The notes beneath the pieces are model-generated. The model did no database searches. It saw nothing but the letters and a program-made list of their open reading frames with translations, and was not told where the DNA came from. 64,000 nt of DNA. Origin: G020354785 sp964461435 (GTDB taxonomy: Bacteria; Bacteroidota; Bacteroidia; Bacteroidales; UBA10428). Positions 36,801 to 45,064 of this stretch are shown here, piece by piece. The stretch spans positions 29,103-93,102 of the forward strand of contig CAYWUI010000009.1 of assembly GCA_964461435.1 (NCBI GenBank). The letters run 5' to 3'. Every line of letters starts with the position of its first letter. The stretch's first letter is position 1. The position numbers were made by a program, and so were the translations under genes.

Positions 36801-37597
36801 TCGATTATGGCATCAATATTAAGCGAAGAAAATCCACTGGTATAAAAGCAGCCATCATTCGTGAGAAAGGAGTGAACGGTGATCGTGAAATGGCTTATTT
36901 GATGTACCTCACAGGTATGGATGTCAAAGATGTTCATATGACTGATCTTATCAGCGGCAGGGAAACACTGGAAGATATTAATATGATCGTCTTTGTAGGG
37001 GGGTTTTCTAATTCTGATGTCCTTGGCAGCGCCAAAGGCTGGGCAGGGGCATTTCTTTATAACTCCCTGGCCGGAAAAGCACTGGAAGACTTCTATAACC
37101 GCACAGATACCCTGAGCCTCGGCGTTTGCAATGGCTGCCAGCTTATGATTGAACTGGGACTTGTAACCCCTGAACATGCAGAAAAGCCTAAAATGCTGAT
37201 TAACAAATCGAATAAGTTTGAATCAATTTTTCTTAATGTTTATATTCCTGACAACCAATCGGTAATGTTTAAATCCATGGCCGGCTCAAAATTGGGCATC
37301 TGGGTTGCACATACTGAAGGCCGGTTTAGTTTGCCTTACGCCGAAAACATGTATCATATTCCATTAAAATATTGTTATTCAGGGTATCCCGGGAATCCGA
37401 ATGGCTCTGAATTTAATGCTGCCGGACTCTGTTCGCATGACGGCAGGCACCTGGTAATAATGCCTCATATAGAAAGAGTAATATTTCCATGGAACTGGGC
37501 CTGTTATCCCGGGGAAAGAAAACATGATGAAATTTCGCCCTGGGTAGAGGCTTTTGTTAATGCAAGAGAGTGGATAAGGAAAAATGCAGGTAAATAA
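33899..37597 (+). CDS. purL: Phosphoribosylformylglycinamidine synthase, large single-chain form
   Basis: Fourth step of purine synthesis, converting FGAR to FGAM using glutamine; 1232 residues, the large fused form rather than the PurS/PurL/PurQ split. FSQVNSEHCRHKIFNG and LKAETHNFPTTVEPFNGAATGTGGEIRD are the ATP/FGAR-site motifs. The C-terminal glutaminase has the nucleophile in LGVCNGCQL (about 1075), then HTEGRF (about 1138) and PHIERV (about 1190). The gene is alone and is preceded by a -7 element. Confidence 0.97.
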   Translation: MIRFFKSANNICFAVKTGEELSRPVVEKLQWLFDNSDILNADIVEGYFIGPKKEMITPWSTNAVEITQNMGIDGIERIEEFKKAEGKDADHDPMLQSVYNGLTQEIFTINKKPDPVIFISDIPEYNRQEGLALSTEEINYLEDLSKELGRKLTDSEIFGFSQVNSEHCRHKIFNGLFIVDGKKKEYSLFGLIRLTTEINPNKVVSAYKDNCAFISGPAVEQFAPGTQDKPDYFVVRDINSVISLKAETHNFPTTVEPFNGAATGTGGEIRDRIGGGKGAVPLAGTAVYMTAYPRLNGGRPWENVMNARKWLYQTPEDILIKASNGASDFGNKFGQPLVCGSVMTFEHYENGKKYGYDKVIMLAGGIGYGKAEDSVKDTPHTGDKIIMLGGDNYRIGMGGGAVSSVATGEYDNIIELNAVQRSNPEMQKRVYNTIRALAEYDKNPIVSVHDHGAGGHLNCLSELVEKTGGKIYIDKLPVGDPTLSEKEIIGNESQERMGLILKDEDAGLISRIAERERAPLYVIGETTGDRQFTFINNNNGSKPLDLQLESLFGNPPKTIIEDKTVKADYAGPNYSESALYGYLENVLQIEAVACKDWLTNKVDRSVTGRVAKQQTCGSIQLPLNNLAVAALDYSGHKGVATSLGHAPVSGLLNAASGSVLSIAEALTNIIWAPLKDGLKGVSLSANWMWPCRNKGEDSRLYKAVKAASDFTLALGINIPTGKDSLSMTQKYNDGDVVYSPGTVIISAAAEVTDIRKVVEPVLKQNQNSALIYIDVSKDNPELGGSAFAQVNKKIGRKAPSVKDPNYFTKVFDTVQLLVNEEKILAGHDISAGGLITTLLEMAFPSPGTGLEINLGSVGENDLIRILFSENPGIIIQVSEYKYVKAQLKEKNIDHKVIGKPVKNRTITISKSGKKYSFNIDDLRDIWFRTSYLLDRKQCGNELAAERFLNYKNQKLEFSFSKNFTGKLLDYGINIKRRKSTGIKAAIIREKGVNGDREMAYLMYLTGMDVKDVHMTDLISGRETLEDINMIVFVGGFSNSDVLGSAKGWAGAFLYNSLAGKALEDFYNRTDTLSLGVCNGCQLMIELGLVTPEHAEKPKMLINKSNKFESIFLNVYIPDNQSVMFKSMAGSKLGIWVAHTEGRFSLPYAENMYHIPLKYCYSGYPGNPNGSEFNAAGLCSHDGRHLVIMPHIERVIFPWNWACYPGERKHDEISPWVEAFVNAREWIRKNAGK

Positions 37598-37622
37598 CCC
37601 GGGGTAAAATTATCACCTTATA

Positions 37623-38369
37623 TTATTCTTCAAGAATTTCGAAATTCCATTTCCCCGGTTCAAAGGTACTCTCAATTTTTTCTTCCTCCTCATCCGGCAG
37701 AGCAGGGAAAAAATCCAATCCCGTGATCTTTTCTACTTCATCAATTGATACGGCGAACTGTTTCAGCTTATCCGACGACATGCTGTTTCTTATCACAAAT
37801 CCTATACCTCTTTCATCTGCAAGGTCCAGGACAACACTGTAATATCTTTCGGGTATGGCTACTTTGCTGGGGCCGAATGTTGGAAAGGGGGCATCTGCAA
37901 GAACAGGTCCGGATACAATATAAAGAGAGCCGCATTCATAAGCCCAGGCTTTTATTAAAGCACCCAGCGTATTCCACACATATTTGTTAAACGACAGCTT
38001 GTGGGGGACAATATTGGAAAGGTAAAAAGACTCCATCACTGCATCCTCTGACATCATCATGTGTTCAACATGCGCCAGCTGGCCCATGACATATCCTGCA
38101 TCCCTGTAATCTTTCAACGTTGCCGATCCTGTTTTAATGTCAGGATCCTGCCTGTATTTTTCTTTGTATTCGGTTTTGGCCTGTGCTTCTTCCCTGGTAA
38201 GTTCATACGCCACCCACGATGCAAGTTCATAAGCTTCAATATATGATAATGAATAGTATTTATGGTGTACAATTTGCTCATGTGGCTGGGAAGCAGGCAG
38301 TTCAATTTTTTCCTGGCCTGCAATATTTAAAAACAGGCCAAGAAAGATGACAGAAACAAGAATTTTCAT
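37623..38369 (-). CDS. DNA/RNA non-specific endonuclease fold, catalytic residues lost
   Basis: A 248-residue exported protein (signal peptide about 1-18) of the NucA/Serratia nuclease fold. The fold segments AGYVMGQLAHVEHM, ESFYLSNIVPHKLSFNKYVW and LYIVSGPVL align to family positions. The DRGH motif reads VMGQ, so the general-base His is Gln97. The Asn that holds magnesium is kept (N128), but the second metal-side Glu is Gly136. Normal nuclease activity is therefore unlikely. The frame is intact, so this looks like a retained non-catalytic protein, perhaps a binding protein, rather than a decaying gene. Confidence 0.78.
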   Translation of the reverse strand: MKILVSVIFLGLFLNIAGQEKIELPASQPHEQIVHHKYYSLSYIEAYELASWVAYELTREEAQAKTEYKEKYRQDPDIKTGSATLKDYRDAGYVMGQLAHVEHMMMSEDAVMESFYLSNIVPHKLSFNKYVWNTLGALIKAWAYECGSLYIVSGPVLADAPFPTFGPSKVAIPERYYSVVLDLADERGIGFVIRNSMSSDKLKQFAVSIDEVEKITGLDFFPALPDEEEEKIESTFEPGKWNFEILEE

Positions 38370-38487
38370 TTTTTAATGTTTTATATTATTTGTTTTATAA
38401 AAATAAAACTTTAGTTTTAATTTTCAGGGGCCAGGCCAGTTTAATTTCAAAATGCAGGAAACCGGAAATTAATAATTATATATATTA

Positions 38488-39366
38488 ATGAAACAATTGA
38501 CAATTGCATTATTCTCTCTTTTTGCAGTTACATATTCATGCGGCCAGACCGAAAGCAAAGTCAGGGAAGGTACTTCAGGCTTACAGGGAGTTACAGCTTC
38601 AGATCTTATAAATGAATCCGGCAAAACAATTGAGGATAGATTTATTGTCCCTGAAAGCTTCATCAGAGTGCAGGCAGACGATAACTCTTTCGCTGCATTC
38701 CTCAGAAAATTACCGCTTAAACCGCACAATTCAAAAGTAAAACTATATAATGGCAACCTTAAAGCAAACCAGGATGCCCACGCAGCAGTAGTTGACATGG
38801 ACCCCGGTAAAAGGGACCTGCAGCAATGTGCTGATGCAATAATAAGGCTCAGGGCAGAGTATCTTTACAATAAGCAGGAATATGACAACATACACTTCAA
38901 TTTCACGAACGGATTCAGGGCCGGTTATTCGAAGTGGATGCAGGGTTACAGGGTGAAGGTTGAAGGTAACCGGACATACTGGGTAAAATCCGGGCCTCCG
39001 TCAAATACATATGATGATTTCAGAAAGTATCTCGACCTTGTTTTTACCTATGCAGGAACATTGTCTCTGTCAAAAGAACTCATAAAAAAAGAATACAGGG
39101 ATATATGCGCGGGTGATATTTTTATTCAGGGTGGTTCGCCGGGGCATGCCGTTATAGTCGTGGATATGGCAGTCAATAAGGATACTGGCAAAAAAATATA
39201 TTTGCTGGCACAGGGTTATATGCCGGCACAGGAAATTCATATTCTGAAAAATCCGGAAAATACTGACAATCCCTGGTATGAAGCAAATGAGGATGATGAA
39301 ATAATCAGAACTCCTGAATGGACTTTTTACGCGGGTGACCTTAAAAGGTTCGCTGAAGACTTTTAG
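38488..39366 (+). CDS. DUF4846 lipoprotein
   Basis: A 292-residue protein with a lipobox near residue 18 (AVTYSC), so probably a periplasmic or surface lipoprotein. The body matches the DUF4846 family (FIRVQADDNSFAAFLRKLPL, then FTNGFRAGYSKWMQGYRV and PGHAVIVVDMA). Family function is unknown; the late HAVIVVD and preceding segments have a papain-like or NlpC-like look, but I cannot identify a full triad. It is convergent with the helicase gene, with a small CCTTCTT/AAGAAGG hairpin in the 70-nt gap. Confidence 0.8.
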   Translation: MKQLTIALFSLFAVTYSCGQTESKVREGTSGLQGVTASDLINESGKTIEDRFIVPESFIRVQADDNSFAAFLRKLPLKPHNSKVKLYNGNLKANQDAHAAVVDMDPGKRDLQQCADAIIRLRAEYLYNKQEYDNIHFNFTNGFRAGYSKWMQGYRVKVEGNRTYWVKSGPPSNTYDDFRKYLDLVFTYAGTLSLSKELIKKEYRDICAGDIFIQGGSPGHAVIVVDMAVNKDTGKKIYLLAQGYMPAQEIHILKNPENTDNPWYEANEDDEIIRTPEWTFYAGDLKRFAEDF

Positions 39367-39436
39367 AGTGCAGGATAGCTGTCGTCCTTCTTCATTAAGA
39401 AGGGCGGAAGGGCCTGCAATATTTCCGGGAAGTGAA

Positions 39437-42400
39437 TTAAAACAGGGAAAGCTGCCTTTGATTTATGACTTCCTTCTTTTTGGGTTCTTCATTCACTTTT
39501 TCCACCGGTGCGGGTCCTGCTTCACTGATAAAGCGGGAAGGTTCCATAAGTCCCGTCTTTCCGTAAAGGCGGCGGTTCCTGGCACAGGTAATATGAACCT
39601 CATCCCTTGCCCTTGTAAGAGCAACGTAAAATAGCCGCCGTTCTTCTTCTATATCTGCGCGCTGGCTTGCAAGCGGTGTAATATTTTCCTCCGCACCTGC
39701 AATAAAAACAACAGGAAATTCCAGTCCCTTTGCCGCATGAAAAGTCAGAAGATTAACACCCTCAGCCTTCAGACGGCCAACGTCGGAATAATTGCCAAGC
39801 ATCATCTTGCGGAGAAACATAAGGGAATTATCTTCACTCTCGCCTGCAAGGTTAAGGATAGCTTCCCTTTTCAGGATATGTATATCATCAAGCTTGCTTT
39901 CAGGTATAAAGAAGTCACATATTGAACTTATAATACCTAAAGGTTTTTCTGTCTTATACTTGTCTTTCAGTCCGTTATAAAATGCCTGCCAGTCTGTGAA
40001 TTTACGTATGTCTTGTCCTTTGAGCAGTTCATCAGCGTTTTGCGTCCAGTCAATCCTGCCTGAAAATATATTATTAATAACTGCTTCAGCATCAGCCACC
40101 GCATATTCAAGTCCGTTTACCATGAGGTTTTTCAATGATACCAGGTCACCGGGATTAACTATAAGCCGCAGGACATCGGAAATTAAACTAAAGGGAGACT
40201 CTTCAAGATACGATGACCCGTCGCCATAATGCACGGGGATGCCCTTTTTTTTAAGCTCCCTCAGCAGTTCCCTGCCTACATGGTGGGTACGGAATAATAC
40301 CGAGATATCCGAAAAGGAATAGGTGCCGGGGCAGGAGCGGGGACCTATGGATAAATTCTCGGTCCCCCCTATATACCTGTCAATTTCATTCAGTATGTAT
40401 TTTGCTTCTGCTACCGTATCTTCCGCATTAAATATTTTTATCTTTTTCCCGTTATTTATGCTGGCAGTGAGGGTCAACCCGCTTCTCATCGTATTATTTC
40501 TGATTATGTTACCTGCAGCAGTCAGTATTACCCCGGAAGATCTGTAGTTATGGCTCAGATTTATTTCGGTGGCTGAAAAATCTCCTTTAAATTTAAAGAA
40601 CAGGCTTACATCGGAACCCCTGAAACCGTATATGGCCTGGTCGGGGTCACCGATGGCAAGGATGGTTTTATCTCTTGCCAGCAATTCAATGAACCTGTAC
40701 TGCAGGGGGTTAATATCCTGGAACTCATCAACTGCAATAACTCTGAGGCGGTGGCGCATTCTTTCCAGGAATTCAGGTTCGTCGATCAACAGTTTTACAG
40801 TCTGTCCTATTATGTCGGCCAGGTCTATTGAATTATGTTTCCTGTTGTGCTCCCTGTAAAGGCCTGCTATATTTTCGATATTTATTGTTTCTGACTGTAT
40901 GCCGTTCTCAAAATATTTTGACAGGGCATCCGACAGCCTTTTTATTTCAGTATCATTCTTTCCCGGAAGCAGCATACGCAGAACAATACAGCGCCCTTCC
41001 CTGTCATAGATTGTTGTCAGTTCAGGATGCCTTTCCTGGAGAATCCCAAAACATACTGAATGGAAAGTACCGGTTTTTATATCCTTGGAGCCCTCCCCGG
41101 GGAGGTTTTTTAATCTTGTTTGTATTTCATCGGCTGCCTTATTGGTAAAGGTTATTGCCAGTATTTCCCGGGGGTCTGTATTATTACATACAACCTGGTT
41201 TATTATCCACCGGATTAGTGTTTCCGTTTTGCCGGTACCCGGACCTGCCTTGACGAGAACAGCTTTATCCCTTGAATTTTTAACAAGCTCCTGCTCAGCG
41301 TTCAGGTCTAAAGATTTAAAAGCCTTTTCCTCTGTTTCTCCTGAGAAATCTATGGTGCCTGACTGTATTGATTTTCTCCTTGTCATTTTGGAAGCTTTAA
41401 AGCCAAACAGGTTCGACTGGCCCAGCAAGGAATCCAGTTCACCGTCATTAAAGATTCTGATAGTGCCGAACTCCCCGTCATATCCGGGGACGGGATTTAC
41501 TTTGTTTTCACGCATCCGCCTCACTGCTTCGGACATAACATATCCGTATTTTTTCTGTATATCTTCAACAGGCACATCTCTCAGGAATGTGAATTCATTG
41601 CCGAATTCAGAAACAACCTGCTGGTACAAACATTGAACCGTCTTGCTGAATGGCCCCGACCCTTTAATTTCAGATATTATTTCAGGCAATGGTATTAAAT
41701 AATGAAATCCCGGTGATTTTTCGGGCTTCAATCCCTTCTTTCGATCTGCAAGCTTTTCAACCCTGTGTAATACACCTATGGTTAGCGGTTTTTGACAAAC
41801 CGGACAAATACCTTTATATTGGTTTGTTGTATCAGGTTCAAAAACTATCCCGCATTTTCTGTGACCGTCAAGATGATATTTTCCTTCTTCCGGGAAAAAC
41901 TCATAGGTGCCCAGGAATCCTTTCTTAGTCTTAAGTGCATTAAACATTTCGAAATATCCAGGTTCCGTATCGAAGATATTCGCTTCCCTTCCGAGCTTCT
42001 GCGGAGAATGGGCGTCGGAATTTGAAACAAGAGAGTAGCGGTCCAGCTCACTAAGTCTCCAGTTCATTGAAGGATCAGAAGATAATCCCGTTTCAAGCGC
42101 AAATATATGCTCAGTAAGATCCCTGTAGCACTCATTAATACTGTTATAACCGGCTTTGGACCCCAGGGTTGAAAACCATGGTGTCCACACATGGGCAGGA
42201 ATAAGAAAAGTGTTATCCGAAGTTTTCAGGACAATCTCAAGCAAATCCCTTGATGGCAGTCCCAGTATCGGCCTTCCGTCTGATTTGAGGTTCCCTATTG
42301 TCGAGAGCCTTGCGTTTATCTTTAGTGCCGAGTCGAGGTCAGGTGCAAAAATAACATTATGATTTTTCCTTACTTTACCATCAAATTTATAGATTGAACT

Positions 42401-42679
42401 TATTTCTGCACTAAGGCAGAACCTGACATCTATATCTTTTGTTTTTATGCCTGGCAATGCCTGTGACCTGGGGGGGTCTTTTAATTTAAAAAATCCAGCG
42501 CCGTCAGGAACAAGTTTTTCTTTTATCTCGTTATACCATTGAGGATGAGTAAAATCTCCCGTCCCCACAACATTTATCCCTTTAATTTTCGCCCACTGGT
42601 AAATTGTATCGAGGGTTAAATCCCTGCTGGTTGCCCGGGAGTAATGAGAATGAATATGCAGATCGGCAACATAAAACAT
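39437..42679 (-). CDS. Endonuclease Q-like PHP nuclease fused to UvrD-type helicase
   Basis: A 1080-residue fusion. Residues 1 to about 430 match Endonuclease Q: PHP metal ligands D6, H8, H10, D42, H45 (DLHIHSHYSRA, GTGDFTHP), NSDAHSPQKLG, a zinc-binding segment (KCGIVF ... CPVCQKP) and PGYDGEFG near 400. The rest is a superfamily 1A helicase: Walker A AGPGTGKTE (about 475), VDEFQDINP, GDPDQAIYGFRG, NYRSS, TFHAAKGLEFPVV and RRLFYVALTRARD. The last five residues, QLSLF (1076-1080), are a consensus beta-clamp-binding peptide. Endonuclease Q cuts 5' of uracil, hypoxanthine and abasic sites, so repair of deaminated DNA is the likely job. Confidence 0.88.
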   Translation of the reverse strand: MFYVADLHIHSHYSRATSRDLTLDTIYQWAKIKGINVVGTGDFTHPQWYNEIKEKLVPDGAGFFKLKDPPRSQALPGIKTKDIDVRFCLSAEISSIYKFDGKVRKNHNVIFAPDLDSALKINARLSTIGNLKSDGRPILGLPSRDLLEIVLKTSDNTFLIPAHVWTPWFSTLGSKAGYNSINECYRDLTEHIFALETGLSSDPSMNWRLSELDRYSLVSNSDAHSPQKLGREANIFDTEPGYFEMFNALKTKKGFLGTYEFFPEEGKYHLDGHRKCGIVFEPDTTNQYKGICPVCQKPLTIGVLHRVEKLADRKKGLKPEKSPGFHYLIPLPEIISEIKGSGPFSKTVQCLYQQVVSEFGNEFTFLRDVPVEDIQKKYGYVMSEAVRRMRENKVNPVPGYDGEFGTIRIFNDGELDSLLGQSNLFGFKASKMTRRKSIQSGTIDFSGETEEKAFKSLDLNAEQELVKNSRDKAVLVKAGPGTGKTETLIRWIINQVVCNNTDPREILAITFTNKAADEIQTRLKNLPGEGSKDIKTGTFHSVCFGILQERHPELTTIYDREGRCIVLRMLLPGKNDTEIKRLSDALSKYFENGIQSETINIENIAGLYREHNRKHNSIDLADIIGQTVKLLIDEPEFLERMRHRLRVIAVDEFQDINPLQYRFIELLARDKTILAIGDPDQAIYGFRGSDVSLFFKFKGDFSATEINLSHNYRSSGVILTAAGNIIRNNTMRSGLTLTASINNGKKIKIFNAEDTVAEAKYILNEIDRYIGGTENLSIGPRSCPGTYSFSDISVLFRTHHVGRELLRELKKKGIPVHYGDGSSYLEESPFSLISDVLRLIVNPGDLVSLKNLMVNGLEYAVADAEAVINNIFSGRIDWTQNADELLKGQDIRKFTDWQAFYNGLKDKYKTEKPLGIISSICDFFIPESKLDDIHILKREAILNLAGESEDNSLMFLRKMMLGNYSDVGRLKAEGVNLLTFHAAKGLEFPVVFIAGAEENITPLASQRADIEEERRLFYVALTRARDEVHITCARNRRLYGKTGLMEPSRFISEAGPAPVEKVNEEPKKKEVINQRQLSLF

Positions 42680-42831
42680 GGCACATATAATCCTTTGATC
42701 AAAAGTATCAATTAATTAAAAGGGCGAAAGGTTTTTCATAAAAAAACTATTAACAAGATATTAAGATGGAGGTGATGATAAAAAAATTGAATTATGCAGG
42801 AAATTATAAGATATTAAAAAGATTAAATTGT

Positions 42832-42864
42832 ATTAGCTTTATTTTTTTTACTAAAAAAGCTAAT
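42832..42864. repeat. 9-bp inverted repeat upstream of the HEXXH lipoprotein gene
   Basis: ATTAGCTTT (42832-42840) and AAAGCTAAT (42856-42864) are perfect inverted copies separated by 15 nt of T/A sequence. The repeat could be an operator or the end of an upstream transcript; no T-run geometry settles it. Confidence 0.4.
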
Positions 42865-42908
42865 TTTAAGGATAAGTGATTTTGTTATAAATCTTAAAAT
42901 TATTTGCT

Positions 42909-44972
42909 ATGTGTAAAAAATATTTGGTATGTGTAATAACCGGATTGCTGGTTTTGGCCGGCTGTAACAATATTAACAAATCTGAAAAAAATAAAGAGAT
43001 GGACAAAAGCAAGAAATTCATTGGCGAAAAAATGATAGAAGGTGTAATAAAGGAACTTACAGATAAATACGGTGATACTGAAAAACAAAGAATAGAAAAA
43101 GGCGTGCACCATGTAGCATCTTTCTGGGGGGGAGAAGATGGAAATGCTGACGACTTTAAAAGTTTCTGCCTTGATAATTTTGTTGGCTCCGGTGAGGAGC
43201 TTGAAGAAGTGTTCAATAAAATATCAAAAAACACCGAAATATTGTCAGGTAATATGAACAGGATGATACTGGGCCTCAGAACTCCCCTTGACCTCAATAC
43301 CGGAGAAATAAAACCTGTTGATATGATGTACGGTAGTTATAATCCTTCCAGCCACCTTGAAGAGGACTTTTTTAAGAATAAAATAGCTTTCTATGTCCTG
43401 CTGAATTTCCCCTTCTATACGCTTGAAGAAAAAAATACTCTGGGGGAAAAATGGTCAAGGAAAGAGTGGGCATATGCCCGCCTGGGCGACATATATATCT
43501 CAAGGATTCCCGGCAATATTATCCAGGAATACAGCCAGGTATCGACAAATGTTGAGTCATATATCGCCGAATATAATATATATATGGGTAAAGTCATCAA
43601 TGAAAAATCTGAAAAGCTCTTTCCCGATGACTTAAGGCTTATAACTCACTGGGGATTGAGAGATGAGTTAAAAGCAAATTACAGAATCGGAAACGGACTG
43701 GAAAAGCAAAAGATGATATATGAAATAATGAAGAGGATAATAAGCCAGGAAATACCGTCGGAGGTAATTAATTCAGATAAATATCTCTGGAATCCTTATA
43801 CCAATGAAGTATTTGACGGAAAAGAAAAAATAGCTTCTGCTAATGAACCCGACACACGTTACCAGAAAATAATCGACATATTTAATGAGACAAAAAAGAT
43901 AGATAATTATTATCCTAATTATCCCGATAATATCATTCGCTCATTTGAGCTGGACATGGAAATACCGCAGAAAGAGGTTGAGGAACTGTTTGTTGAACTC
44001 GTCTCTTCCGGCCAGGTGAAGAAGGTGGCATCACTTGTAAGCAAAAGGCTGGGAAGGAAGCTTGAACCCTTTGATCTGTGGTATAACGGCTTCGGCCCTG
44101 TAAAAAGTGTGTCAGAAGATGAACTGAATAAACTTACAAAGACCAGGTACCCCACAAGTGATGCTTTTGAGAAAGATATACCAAAAATATTGACAGACCT
44201 CGGGTTTACCGGTGCCAAGGCCGCGTACATAGCCTCCAAAATAATCGTTGACCCCTCACGCGGGGCAGGTCATGCATGGGGCTCAGAAATGCGTACGGAC
44301 AAGGCACACCTGCGAACAAGAGTTGAAAAAGGAGGCATGAACTACCAGGGATACAATGTTGCAATGCACGAACTCGGACATAATGTTGAACAAACCCTGT
44401 CCCTTTATGATATGGATTACTACCTTATGCATGGAGTGCCCAGCACTGCGTTCACCGAAGCCCTGGCATTTATCTTCCAGAAGAGGGACCTTGAGATACT
44501 GGGAGTAGAAGAAAAGGAGGAATTTAATGATGAACTTATGGCACTGGACATTGTATGGTCATGTTACGAAATTATGGGTGTTTCGCTTGTGGATATGAAT
44601 GTCTGGAAATGGCTTTATGAACATCCCGATGCTACGGCCGGCGAGCTTAAGGAGGCTGTATTAACTATTGCCAGAGATATATGGAATAAATATTATGCAG
44701 CGACATTTGGCATAAAGGATCAGACCATACTCGCAATTTATTCGCATATGATCAGCTATCCCCTTTACCTATCCGCCTATCCGGTCGGACAGTTAATTCA
44801 GTTCCAGATAGAAAAGTATATGGAAGATAGGAACTTTGCGGAGGAGGTGCAAAGAATATATACACAGGGGCGTCTCACTCCCCAGGTATGGATGAAGGAG
44901 GCCGTGGGAGAAAAAGTGTCGTGCGGCCCTTTGCTTGAATCTGTTGACCAGGCACTTGCTGTGGTAAAATAG
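42909..44972 (+). CDS. HEXXH zinc metallopeptidase-like lipoprotein
   Basis: A 687-residue protein with a lipobox (LLVLAGC, about residue 18). The zinc signature is MHELGHNVEQ (H487, E488, H491), with a probable third ligand E517 in FTEALAFIFQ, 25 residues after H491. That spacing and the late YPLYLSAYPVGQLIQFQIEKY helix resemble M3-type oligopeptidases, but the long N-terminal part does not match a family I know. Likely active on peptides at the cell envelope. The substrate and exact family are undetermined. Confidence 0.75.
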   Translation: MCKKYLVCVITGLLVLAGCNNINKSEKNKEMDKSKKFIGEKMIEGVIKELTDKYGDTEKQRIEKGVHHVASFWGGEDGNADDFKSFCLDNFVGSGEELEEVFNKISKNTEILSGNMNRMILGLRTPLDLNTGEIKPVDMMYGSYNPSSHLEEDFFKNKIAFYVLLNFPFYTLEEKNTLGEKWSRKEWAYARLGDIYISRIPGNIIQEYSQVSTNVESYIAEYNIYMGKVINEKSEKLFPDDLRLITHWGLRDELKANYRIGNGLEKQKMIYEIMKRIISQEIPSEVINSDKYLWNPYTNEVFDGKEKIASANEPDTRYQKIIDIFNETKKIDNYYPNYPDNIIRSFELDMEIPQKEVEELFVELVSSGQVKKVASLVSKRLGRKLEPFDLWYNGFGPVKSVSEDELNKLTKTRYPTSDAFEKDIPKILTDLGFTGAKAAYIASKIIVDPSRGAGHAWGSEMRTDKAHLRTRVEKGGMNYQGYNVAMHELGHNVEQTLSLYDMDYYLMHGVPSTAFTEALAFIFQKRDLEILGVEEKEEFNDELMALDIVWSCYEIMGVSLVDMNVWKWLYEHPDATAGELKEAVLTIARDIWNKYYAATFGIKDQTILAIYSHMISYPLYLSAYPVGQLIQFQIEKYMEDRNFAEEVQRIYTQGRLTPQVWMKEAVGEKVSCGPLLESVDQALAVVK

Positions 44973-45032
44973 CTGATCTTGATAACTTGTGAATATAATT
45001 TTTGAAAAAAACATAGCTGTATAGATAATATT

Positions 45033-45060
45033 ATTGAAATTTGAATAATCAAATTTCAAT
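45033..45060 (+). promoter_or_regulatory. Perfect 11-bp hairpin just before the thymidylate synthase start
   Basis: ATTGAAATTTG (45033-45043), 6-nt loop, CAAATTTCAAT (45050-45060). It ends 4 nt before the ATG at 45065, so in RNA it would cover the ribosome entry site; as DNA it could be an operator. Confidence 0.5.
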
Positions 45061-45064
45061 AAAT

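Noticed and set aside
41085..41636. 183-residue plus-strand frame opposite the helicase gene
   Set aside because: Shadow of the helicase coding strand with no recognisable motif.
42766..42879. Short open frame of about 37 codons before the HEXXH lipoprotein gene
   Set aside because: Lys/Asn/Ile-rich, as expected by chance in AT-rich DNA, and it runs through an inverted repeat; no family or conservation evidence.
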